Assembly: GCA_016875195.1 (NCBI GenBank)
Contig: VGRY01000052.1
Coordinates: 1 to 32,068, forward strand
Source: Deltaproteobacteria bacterium
GTDB taxonomy: Bacteria > Desulfobacterota > BSN033 > UBA1163
Length of the DNA stretch: 32,068 nucleotides
Direction of reading: 5' to 3'
The notes below the pieces were generated by a model. It made no database searches. It saw nothing but the letters and a program-made list of their open reading frames with translations, and was not told the DNA's origin. Shown piece after piece: positions 23,370-30,155 of the stretch (position 1 is the stretch's first letter; every line of letters begins with the position of its first letter). A program made the position numbers and the translations under genes.

Positions 23370-24653
23370 ATGGGCAACTATCTCAACTATGACGGGAAGA
23401 AAATAACCTTTACCCTTCCAACGGGATGGAATGTGATCACCAGCGAGGACAAACCTCCTGTTCCCGGTGTAAAAGATCCGATCCAGGAGATCCGGCGGGC
23501 ACTTGATCACCCCATTGGATCCCCTAAGGTAGAAGACCTGGCCCGGCCTGGCATGGAGGTTGTTCTTTTATTCGATGACCTTCAGCGCCCCACACCTGCC
23601 TATTTGGCCCTGCCTGAAATTCTCAATCGCCTTAACCGGGCTGGCATCCCGGATTCCCGTATCAATGGGATCTGCGCCCTCGGCACCCACCCTATTCCAA
23701 CGCTTACCCAGTTGAAAGAAAAAGTCGGAGAAGAGGCGTTCACCCGTCTGACAAACCGTCTCTTCATACATGACCCTCATGCGTCGGATAATGTGATTAT
23801 CGGCAAGACCCATCGCGGCACACTGGTCGAGATCAACCGTCGCGTTGCCTTCGCTGACTTGATTATCGGCGTCGGAGAATGCATGCCTCACCCCATCGCA
23901 GGATATGGAGGAGGATGCAAGATCATCATGCCCGGTGTCTGTTCCTACCGGTCCGTAGCAGATCACCACTTTACATGGATGCGACACCGGAACAGCAGAG
24001 TCAACTTACTGGAGGGAAATCATTTCTTCGAGGATATTTCAGATGCGGGTCGGTTATCGAGACTGGCTTTTAAACTCGACTTCATCATCAATGAGAAAAG
24101 GGAGGTCATCCGCGCCTTTGCAGGAAATCCCTGGGAAGAACACCGGGAAGCCTCTCAATATGCCGCCTCCCTCTATTTGGTTCCTCTTCCAAAGCTTGCG
24201 GATATAACCATTGCATCGGCTGCTCCATTGGAAATCGGGGTGCAGGCAACCAAAGCCTTGGTCATGGCTTGTTTTAGCACGCGATCAGGAGGAGCGATCA
24301 TCTGGGCGGCTCCACAGAAACAGGCAGGCCCCATCATGCCTCTGATTAAGGAAATGGCAAGCCCTGAAAGTGCCGAAGATTTTCATCGGCGTCTGATCGT
24401 TGGAGATGTCCCTGAACATCTCCGGTCATTCGGGATCTCTTACATCATGCAGGTCGTCTATTTCAAAGAGATAGCCGATAAGTTCAATATCGTCCACGTC
24501 ACCGAGGGGCTTTCAGAGGAACAGGTGAAGATGATGAAATTCTCATACTCTTCTAACATACAGGAGGCGATCGAACAGGTTCATAAAAAGATGGCTCAGG
24601 CGGATGTCGCCATCTTCCCCTCCGGCGGCAACATCATCCCCCAGATCCGTTAA
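23370..24653 (+). CDS. LarA-family (nickel-pincer) 2-hydroxyacid racemase/epimerase
   Basis: 427 residues, the usual LarA length. Lactate racemase LarA carries a nickel-pincer cofactor bound to a Lys and two His. Here DDLQRP (69-74) is the variant of the D.TRP motif, GTHPIPT gives His 107, PHPIAGYGGGCKIIMPG (173-189) gives His 174 and Lys 184, and DHHF gives His 199/200. These sit at almost the same numbers as His 108, His 174, Lys 184 and His 200 of the Lactobacillus enzyme. AAAGGAG stands 9 bases ahead of the ATG. The cofactor-making genes larB, larC and larE are not in the window. Neighbours (FCD regulator, Glc-type dehydrogenases) fit a 2-hydroxyacid substrate; which one is unknown. Confidence 0.85.
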   Translation: MGNYLNYDGKKITFTLPTGWNVITSEDKPPVPGVKDPIQEIRRALDHPIGSPKVEDLARPGMEVVLLFDDLQRPTPAYLALPEILNRLNRAGIPDSRINGICALGTHPIPTLTQLKEKVGEEAFTRLTNRLFIHDPHASDNVIIGKTHRGTLVEINRRVAFADLIIGVGECMPHPIAGYGGGCKIIMPGVCSYRSVADHHFTWMRHRNSRVNLLEGNHFFEDISDAGRLSRLAFKLDFIINEKREVIRAFAGNPWEEHREASQYAASLYLVPLPKLADITIASAAPLEIGVQATKALVMACFSTRSGGAIIWAAPQKQAGPIMPLIKEMASPESAEDFHRRLIVGDVPEHLRSFGISYIMQVVYFKEIADKFNIVHVTEGLSEEQVKMMKFSYSSNIQEAIEQVHKKMAQADVAIFPSGGNIIPQIR

Positions 24654-24866
24654 GCTTGAATGAGAGATACCAAACCCGAAGGGCAGGTGGTCAGCAAAGT
24701 AAGATTTAGGCCTGCCTGCGCGAAGCCCCGCCCTGCGGGACGAAGGCAGCGCGGGACCGTTAAAGGTAGATCTCCGACGTTCCAAGCCCAAATAAAACAT
24801 CATTTTTATTAACAACGAAAGTTTCCCTTAAACTATGATTCATCCGGCTTTTTTATGGGTGCTTTT

Positions 24867-24904
24867 CCCCCTCTTAAGTATAAGAGGGGGTGAGGGGGAG
24901 TTAT
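24867..24904. repeat. C-rich/G-rich palindromic element at the DUF559 start
   Basis: CCCCCTCTTA / TAAGAGGGGG hairpin followed by TGAGGGGGAGTTAT. The end of the element, GGGGGAGTT, supplies the ribosome site and runs into the DUF559 ATG at 24903. Confidence 0.7.
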
Positions 24905-25279
24905 GAAATACCTTCAGAATGACCCGGCATTAAAGCAACGACGAAGGGAATTGAGGCGTAATCAGACGGATGCGGAAAAGGCCCTTTGGGCATACCTCCG
25001 AAACAAGCAGTTCTATGGAATGAAATTTTTCCGCCAATACAGCATTGGGCCTTATATTTTAGACTTTTATTGTCCAAACATGAAACTCGCAGTAGAATTA
25101 GACGGGAACAGCACAACCGATGCAAGGCTAAGAAATATGATGCCGTTCGTTCAGAATACCTGAAAGTCAAGGGGATTGAGGTTATGCGGTTTTTGGACAA
25201 TGAGGTATTGCTTGATATGGAAAGCATCCTATCTGAGCTGGGACGAAAAGTAACCCCTCCCCACCTCCCCTTAACCTAA
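24903..25279 (+). pseudogene. DUF559 (Vsr/restriction-endonuclease-like) gene, frameshifted
   Basis: DUF559 proteins resemble very-short-patch-repair and other PD-(D/E)XK nucleases. The first frame gives MKYLQNDPALKQRRRELRRNQTDAEKALWAYLRNKQFYGMKFFRQYSIGPYILDFYCPNMKLAVELDG, then goes wrong; from 25107 the next frame gives EQHN-like ..KKYDAVRSEYLKVKGIEVMRFLDNEVLLDMESILSELGRK, the expected C-terminus. Adding one G to the GGG at 25104-25106 restores VELDGEQHN, so a single-base loss in a G run broke the gene (or is a sequencing error). The nuclease-core residues D (LDFYCP), E (VELDG) and Q-H (EQH) would all be present in the repaired protein of about 125 residues. The stop lies inside the downstream palindrome. 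Confidence 0.8.
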
Positions 25280-25290
25280 GGGGAGGTTAC
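25250..25290. repeat. C-rich/G-rich palindromic element at the DUF559 end
   Basis: GTAACCCCTCCCC...CCTTAACCTAAGG...GGAGGTTAC; the last residues of DUF559 (VTPPHLPLT) and its TAA are encoded by the left arm. From 25291 to 25419 I see only the outer inverted repeat at 25356-25374. Confidence 0.75.
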
Positions 25291-25419
25291 CCACTCAATT
25301 CCCGGATGAACCTAAACTATCAATAATCCGCAATCCTAAAGATTTCGAAGCCTGGCCACCTGCCCTTCGGGTTTTATTCCACCATCAAGGGTTCAAAATT
25401 GGTTCCACAGAGAATCAAT

Positions 25420-26079
25420 CTAAGGAGTTAAGAACAACCCCTGAGTTACTTCTTCGCCGGGTGCTATGATAATAAAATCCTTACTCCACCATCCCCGGAG
25501 CATCTTTTCGAAAAATGCCAACGACCCCGCCATCTCTTCATACCTGAGATGAAGAAATCGTGCATTCTCTCTGGCATGCTCCCGATGGTCTTCTGATAAG
25601 TTTGCCCCCATATTCACCAGGGCAATTCTTGTATAGTTCTTCAATTCTTCCTTGATCGCCCATTCAGCAGTTTCCTGACCATAGCGTTTGCAGTATTCCT
25701 GGTAGATTCCAAGCGGAGATTTTCCTTCCTCGATCCATCCCTTGGTAAGATAATAGGTCCCCGGCTCTTTTGTCTGCTCTTCCATATATTTGTCCCAGGA
25801 CCCTAAGAAAAGAGCGATGCAATCATGAACCTTCGGAATGACAATGGGATGCCGGTTGGCCTTTACACCTAAAATCCCGTTACTGCAAAGTCCATAACTC
25901 AAGACAACGTAATCCAATTCCTGCTCCGCAGCCCTGTCAATCTCCTCTTGAATGACCGGCTTCATCTTCTGAGGGGTTCGGTGGAGCGACTGCTCAAGAA
26001 AAATGAAGGAGATTCCCTCGGTCTGAAACCGCAGAAGCTCTTCCTTCATAATATTACAACCAATGACAAGATAGTTCAT
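25420..26079 (-). CDS. DUF1638 family protein
   Basis: 219 residues, cytoplasmic. The DUF1638 pattern is visible: an N-terminal IGCNIMKEELLRF, then LEQSLHRTPQKMKPVIQEEIDRA (about 28-50), VVLSYGLCSNGILGVKANRHPIVIPKVHDCIALFLGSWDKY (about 57-98; corresponding to the YG.C..G and H-C motifs of the family) and PGTYYLTKGWIEEG (about 107-120). Conserved Cys and His suggest metal or corrinoid handling, and members commonly occur beside corrinoid methyltransferase genes, as here; the molecular function is not known. An ATG start at 26079 with no strong ribosome site (AAAGGTTCT). It follows the methyltransferase gene after a 244-base hairpin-filled gap. Confidence 0.8.
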   Translation of the reverse strand: MNYLVIGCNIMKEELLRFQTEGISFIFLEQSLHRTPQKMKPVIQEEIDRAAEQELDYVVLSYGLCSNGILGVKANRHPIVIPKVHDCIALFLGSWDKYMEEQTKEPGTYYLTKGWIEEGKSPLGIYQEYCKRYGQETAEWAIKEELKNYTRIALVNMGANLSEDHREHARENARFLHLRYEEMAGSLAFFEKMLRGWWSKDFIIIAPGEEVTQGLFLTP

Positions 26080-26119
26080 AGAACCTTTACCATGTATTAA
26101 ATCCGAAAAAGGTCTTGCG

Positions 26120-26256
26120 GTTATCAGAATATCAGGTGATCAGGTAGTGGATATCAGGACATCCGGGCATCAGGTTAAAAATTCTTTTCTTTGGCTTTCC
26201 TGATATCCTGATACCCTGATATACTGCTTCCTGATTTCCTGGTAACCTGATATCCT
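26120..26256. repeat. Hairpin of degenerate TATCAGG-type short repeats
   Basis: The left half (about 26120-26175) repeats TTATCAG, ATATCAGG, TGATCAGG, ATATCAGG and GCATCAGG; the right half (about 26198-26256) repeats CCTGATATCCTGATA, CCCTGATAT, CCTGATTTCCTGG and CCTGATATCC. Close relative of 10238-10376. The rest of the gap to 26323 holds only a short C-rich stretch. Confidence 0.75.
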
Positions 26257-26323
26257 TTAAACCCTGTTTTGAACCTCTACCCCCAGATTATGAAATAAGG
26301 GAAGGTCGGTAAAGGGAGAGGGG

Positions 26324-27118
26324 TTACTCTATCTTTCCTTCTCTGAATCCTGAAATGTATTGCATGCAGAATTCATCTTTACCGGAGATGGTGAGGGCTG
26401 CCTTGAGCGCTCCAAAGAGTTGCTTGTCCGTAGGATCCATAATAACAGAATCCAAACCACGGCCAATAGCGGATACGAGGAAAGTGCGGTTCACAAGCTT
26501 CCGGTTAGGCAAACCATAGGACACATTGGTGAGGCCACAGGTCGTATGAACACCCGGAAACTCTTTCATGATTTTTTCAATCGCATTCAGTGTCGCTAAG
26601 GCGGACTGGTCATTGGTCGCAAGGGGGTAAACAAGAGGATCGATATACAGGCGATCCAGAAGAATACCTGAACCCTCCACTTTTTCTACAAGTTGCCCGG
26701 CCATCTTCACCTTTGCCTCAGCTGTATCTGCGATAGCGTCCCCGGATTGACAGAGGCCGATGACTTTTGCCTGGTGCTCAGCTACGATCGGGAGAATGCT
26801 TTCCAGTCTTGAAGTTTCCAAAGTGATCGAATTGATCATGGGAATTTTCTTCACCAGGGGCATCATCGCTTTGATCACCGCAGGATCCGGGCTGTCGATA
26901 CAGAGAGGGAGATCGATCGCCTCCTGAACCGTCTCAATCACCCATTGGAGATGTTCTGCTTCTTCCCCGACAAACGTCCCCGCATTAACGTCAATATAAC
27001 CGGCGCCAGCACCCGCCTGTATTTCTGCTTCATTCCGAATAAAAGCGGCATTCCTTTCAGAAATCGCTTTAGCAATAGATTCCCGGGATGCATTGATCCG
27101 TTCACCGATAATCAGCAT
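26324..27118 (-). CDS. Methyltetrahydrofolate:corrinoid methyltransferase (AcsE-like, pterin-binding)
   Basis: 264 residues, the size of AcsE. The enzyme moves the N5-methyl group of methyl-H4folate to a corrinoid protein (or the reverse). Seen: IGERINASRESI (3-14), AGAGYIDVNAGTF (about 37-49), LCIDSPDPAVIKA (72-84), INSITLE (94-100), the mid-barrel DPLVYPLATND (about 159-169) and TCGLTNVSYGLPNR (about 193-206), i.e. the Asp and Asn residues that bind the pterin. No acetyl-CoA synthase or corrinoid protein genes lie in the window. The neighbouring DUF1638 gene supports corrinoid chemistry. A TIM-barrel of the DHPS family, unlikely to be dihydropteroate synthase given the NSIT and SNVSYGLP-type motifs. 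Confidence 0.88.
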   Translation of the reverse strand: MLIIGERINASRESIAKAISERNAAFIRNEAEIQAGAGAGYIDVNAGTFVGEEAEHLQWVIETVQEAIDLPLCIDSPDPAVIKAMMPLVKKIPMINSITLETSRLESILPIVAEHQAKVIGLCQSGDAIADTAEAKVKMAGQLVEKVEGSGILLDRLYIDPLVYPLATNDQSALATLNAIEKIMKEFPGVHTTCGLTNVSYGLPNRKLVNRTFLVSAIGRGLDSVIMDPTDKQLFGALKAALTISGKDEFCMQYISGFREGKIE

Positions 27119-27266
27119 GGTATTTCCTTCTAATACGTTCGATGGTAAGAGGTGTAAGAACCATCCTCATTAAGCAGAAATCGAGGACGGAGATCGTCTC
27201 GAGCAGGGAATGTTATTTTAATCTACAATGAATGGGCCTTTTTGTTTTTCTAAAAAACCCACCGGA

Positions 27267-28418
27267 CTAAGAGGGCCCCATCGCCTCCAACACAACTTCG
27301 GTAATATCCCTTACCTTCAATTTGATCTTCTGCTTTCTGGCATTACCCGAGATCGTCCGGATGCACTGCTGGCAGGAGCTCACGACTTCTTCAGCCCCTG
27401 TTCTCTGAATCTCTTCAATCTTTCTCTGTGCAATCGCAGCAGAAAGAGCCGGATCGATCATCTCAAGGTCTCCACCACCGCCGCAGCAGATGCTCAACTG
27501 CCGGTTTCCTTCTAATTCCACCAGGTTGAGTCCGGGAATTTTCTTTAAAACATTTCTGGGAGCATCGAACACCTTGCTGTTCCTCCCCAGATCGCAGGGG
27601 TCATGATAGGTGACGGTTCTGTCCGCCCCATTCTGGAATAGGATCTTGCCTTCTCCGACCAGTCTTTCGATAAATTGGGTCGAATGGAGCAATTCGGCGC
27701 CCGTTTGATACTTCTCCTTCCAGGTATGATAGCAGGAGGGGCAGGAAAAGACGACGGCCTCAGCGCCCACGGCCTTGACCTTCTCCTGATTGTGTTCAAT
27801 CAACGTCTCCATCTTCTTTTTCATTCCAGCCTGGATCAGAGGAAAACCGCAGCACCACTCCTCCCCTCCCAGCACGGTGAAGTCCACATTGGCCTTATGC
27901 AGAATCTGGACAAAGGTCTGTGGAATCTTTTGGGCCATCGGATAGAACGCTGCCACACATCCTACAAAATAGATGACCTTTGCTTTTTCTTTCTGGAATT
28001 TATGATCCGGAAGGTTTTCCAGTTTCTCCATCCACAGGGTGCGGTTAACATTCGGCTCGCTCAAGATATTGTAATGGGTCTCCAGCGCCTCGACCACTCG
28101 GTCGATCACTTTCGGATACTGTTTTTTATCGACCAGGCATTCCCGTCCCGCCAGAACCCCCTGATTCGTCTCCACCGCCGGGAAACAGGTCTGGGTGCAA
28201 AGCCTGCAGCCCGTGCACCGGAAGAGCGTCTCTTCAATTTCCGGCGTCCAGTCGATTTTGCCTTGGATAATTGCCTTCACTAGCGCATTCTTGCCGCGGG
28301 GGGTCGCCCACTCTCTCCCCGTGATGGTATAAACCGGGCAGTGAGCCAGACAGAACCCGCAATGGTTGCACTTAGCCACTTCATCATAAAATTGCACTTT
28401 CAGCTCTTCTTTATTCAT
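27267..28418 (-). CDS. glcF: Iron-sulfur subunit of glycolate/lactate-type oxidase (GlcF-like, CCG domain)
   Basis: 383 residues. Two ferredoxin motifs at the N-terminus: Cys 17, 20, 23, 27 (CNHCGFCLAHCPVY) and Cys 68, 71, 74, 78 (CTGCRLCTQTCFP). Two CCG (heterodisulfide-reductase-type) modules follow: VGCVAAFYP...WCCGFPL (about 157-195) and CHSCP/SICCGGGGDLEMID (about 300-325). The protein takes electrons from the FAD subunits and passes them to a membrane or soluble carrier. The start at 28418 is chosen because AAGGAGCAAAAC lies right before it; an ATG six codons earlier overlaps that ribosome site. Third in the order glcD - glcE-like - glcF. Confidence 0.88.
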   Translation of the reverse strand: MNKEELKVQFYDEVAKCNHCGFCLAHCPVYTITGREWATPRGKNALVKAIIQGKIDWTPEIEETLFRCTGCRLCTQTCFPAVETNQGVLAGRECLVDKKQYPKVIDRVVEALETHYNILSEPNVNRTLWMEKLENLPDHKFQKEKAKVIYFVGCVAAFYPMAQKIPQTFVQILHKANVDFTVLGGEEWCCGFPLIQAGMKKKMETLIEHNQEKVKAVGAEAVVFSCPSCYHTWKEKYQTGAELLHSTQFIERLVGEGKILFQNGADRTVTYHDPCDLGRNSKVFDAPRNVLKKIPGLNLVELEGNRQLSICCGGGGDLEMIDPALSAAIAQRKIEEIQRTGAEEVVSSCQQCIRTISGNARKQKIKLKVRDITEVVLEAMGPS

Positions 28419-28454
28419 GTTTTGCTCCTTAAACAATACTGCTTGAATTAATCG

Positions 28455-28630
28455 AATGGCAAAAAAATTCGAAATCCGAATTTCGGGCGAAGCGTCCGTT
28501 TCGGACCAATCCGAAACAAATCCAAATTTTCAAAATTCAAATTTCTTAAACGACAATCCGTTTCGAACATTATTAATTTGGTAATTTGAAATTGTTTCGA
28601 AATTCGTGCTTCGAATTTCGGATTTTTATT
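28455..28630. repeat. Hairpin of degenerate AATTCGAA-type short repeats
   Basis: The left part has ATTCGAAATCCGAATTTCGGGCG, GTCCGTTTCGGACC and AATCCGAAACAAATCC; the right part AATCCGTTTCGAAC, AATTTGAAATTGTTTCGAAATTCGTGCTTCGAATTTCGGATTTTT. The two halves are complementary. It fills the 213-base gap between the GlcE-like and GlcF-like genes. Confidence 0.65.
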
Positions 28631-28631
28631 T

Positions 28632-29996
28632 TCAAATGCCTCCAACAAACCGTCCGGGGTTGAAGATTCCCTTGGGGTCGATCTCTTGTTTCAGACGCCG
28701 CATGATCTCGTAGTCGCTTTTTGGTTCTCCCCAGACATCGATCCTCTTTTTAATGTCAGAAGAGGATGTTTCCACAACAAGGTCGCCTTCGTTTTTAGCC
28801 GCCACGGAAGAGAATTCTTTGATGAGGCCGAGCAGGGACTCTTTTTTCGATCGCAGGTTTTTGCCCGTCAGGATATAGGAGTAGAGCACTCCGTTTCCAG
28901 AATGGCAGACAAGGGCGCAGTCCAGGCCTGAATCTTTTGCGATTTTTTCGTATTGGCCCATCACCTCTCCACATCTTGAGATCAACATATTTGACTTAAA
29001 TGAGATGAACTGGAACCCTTCATCAACCAGTCCCTTTGGAAAGTCCCTGACGGTTTTCCAGAAAGAGGAATGGGCTTCGGACTGGAGAACCGTTGTCCCA
29101 AGAGCGGCTTTCTTCCCTGCCCTTTCTCCCATCTCGGAGACCTGCCGATCGATGCTTTCAGCTACGCCCTCTAATCCGATGGCAACCAGATAATCTCCCT
29201 GTTGTCCTGCCAGAGACCTTATCCTCCTGACAGCACTTCCATTGAGGATTTCGATAGATGATGGAAGGTATTGGGAGCGGAGGATGTCCTGCCCGAATTG
29301 AACCGCTCCTTCCAGGGTGGTATAAGAAAAAAGCAGAGTGGCCGACTTCTCCGGAAGAGGAAGGAGCTTAAACGTTATTTCACAGAGAATCCCTAGTGTC
29401 CCGTAAGAACCAATCAGAAGTTTACACATGTCATATCCGGAGACATTCTTCACTGTCTTCCCGCCTGACACTACGAGATCTCCATTGGGAAAAACAGCTT
29501 TTGTGCCGATAATCAAATCTCTTGCTGTGCCGTAAAGCAGCCTCTTGGGTCCGCTCGAATTGGTCGCCACGATCCCGCCCAGCGTAGCCTTTTCCGTAAA
29601 GGAGGGATCCAGCGGTAGAAAATACCCTTTCCCTTCTTGTGCCAGTCTTTTCTGAACCTCGTCCAGGGTGATTCCACACTCTGCAGAGAGAGTGAGATTA
29701 TCACAATCACAATCTGTGATCCGGTTCAGGCGAGTGGTATGAAGCAGAATATCCGCCTTCTTAGGAATACCGCCGATCCCCATCTTCGAACCATTTCCCA
29801 TAGGAAAGATGGAAAGATTTTGTTCGCCGGCATAGGAAACGATTTTTGAAACCTCAGCGATCGTCCCCGGAGACGCAACCACTTTCGGCTTCTTCCCGTC
29901 AATGGCAAAGGGTTTGAGTTTGTCGGGATCTTTGACGATATTCTCTTCCCCGACGATCTCTTTTAACCTAAGAATTAATTTCTCAATTTTGGGCAT
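28632..29996 (-). CDS. FAD-linked oxidase, second (GlcE-position) subunit of glycolate/lactate-type oxidase
   Basis: 454 residues, PCMH-type FAD fold: VVASPGTIAEVSKIVSYAGEQNLSIFPMGNGSKMGIGG (about 34-71), LSAECGITLDEV, ATLGGIVATNSSGPKRLLYGTARDLIIG (about 139-166), GKTVKNVSGYDMCKLLIGSYGTLGI (about 178-202), then a long C-terminal part. Unlike GlcD, the His-rich HAGDGNLHP and GEHGIG motifs are absent: here CHSGNGVLY and GDLVVETSS. It therefore resembles the GlcE half of the GlcDE pair, but with a full-length C-terminus. Start at 29996 (MPKIEK) is set by GAGGAG six bases upstream; the preceding ATG is inside that spacing. Works with the neighbouring GlcD and GlcF. Confidence 0.82.
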   Translation of the reverse strand: MPKIEKLILRLKEIVGEENIVKDPDKLKPFAIDGKKPKVVASPGTIAEVSKIVSYAGEQNLSIFPMGNGSKMGIGGIPKKADILLHTTRLNRITDCDCDNLTLSAECGITLDEVQKRLAQEGKGYFLPLDPSFTEKATLGGIVATNSSGPKRLLYGTARDLIIGTKAVFPNGDLVVSGGKTVKNVSGYDMCKLLIGSYGTLGILCEITFKLLPLPEKSATLLFSYTTLEGAVQFGQDILRSQYLPSSIEILNGSAVRRIRSLAGQQGDYLVAIGLEGVAESIDRQVSEMGERAGKKAALGTTVLQSEAHSSFWKTVRDFPKGLVDEGFQFISFKSNMLISRCGEVMGQYEKIAKDSGLDCALVCHSGNGVLYSYILTGKNLRSKKESLLGLIKEFSSVAAKNEGDLVVETSSSDIKKRIDVWGEPKSDYEIMRRLKQEIDPKGIFNPGRFVGGI

Positions 29997-30056
29997 ATCC
30001 ATCTCCTCAAATAATGCAATTCGGAAAATTAATCACCAATAACCCGATCCCAAAAA

Positions 30057-30109
30057 ATAACTCCCCCTCTCCCCCTCTTAAATTAAGAGGGGGTTGGGGG
30101 GCGTTATTA
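30057..30109. repeat. C-rich/G-rich palindromic element
   Basis: ATAACTCCCCCTCTCCCCC, centre CTCTTAAATTAAGAG, then GGGGTTGGGGGGCGTTAT: a compact textbook member of the dispersed palindrome family. It lies between the GlcD and GlcE-like genes, in a 159-base gap. Confidence 0.8.
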
Positions 30110-30155
30110 TAGTGTTTATTGGTGATTCCATTTGTATCATTTTCTTTTATTCTTT

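Larger units (their letters stand above)
24672..25374. mobile_element. Inverted-repeat-bounded cassette carrying a DUF559 gene
   Basis: AAACCCGAAGGGCAGGTGG at 24672-24690 is repeated exactly, inverted, at 25356-25374; one mismatch further in, the match extends by about four bases. Between them are a C-rich palindrome (24867-24897), the broken DUF559 gene and a second C-rich palindrome (25250-25290). A GCCTGCCTGCGCGAAGCC stretch (about 24710-24727) also occurs, inverted, at 748-764. The order IR - palindrome - gene - palindrome - IR looks like a small mobile unit, but no transposase is present and no target duplication was identified. Confidence 0.5.

Noticed and set aside
24986..25279. Separate small gene in the second frame of DUF559
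   Set aside because: Its N-terminal part is a shifted reading of the first frame; only the C-terminal part is DUF559-like, so a single frameshifted gene explains both.
27675..28283. Plus-strand open frame of 202 codons
   Set aside because: Antisense to the GlcF-like gene, where the cysteine motifs on the minus strand are decisive.
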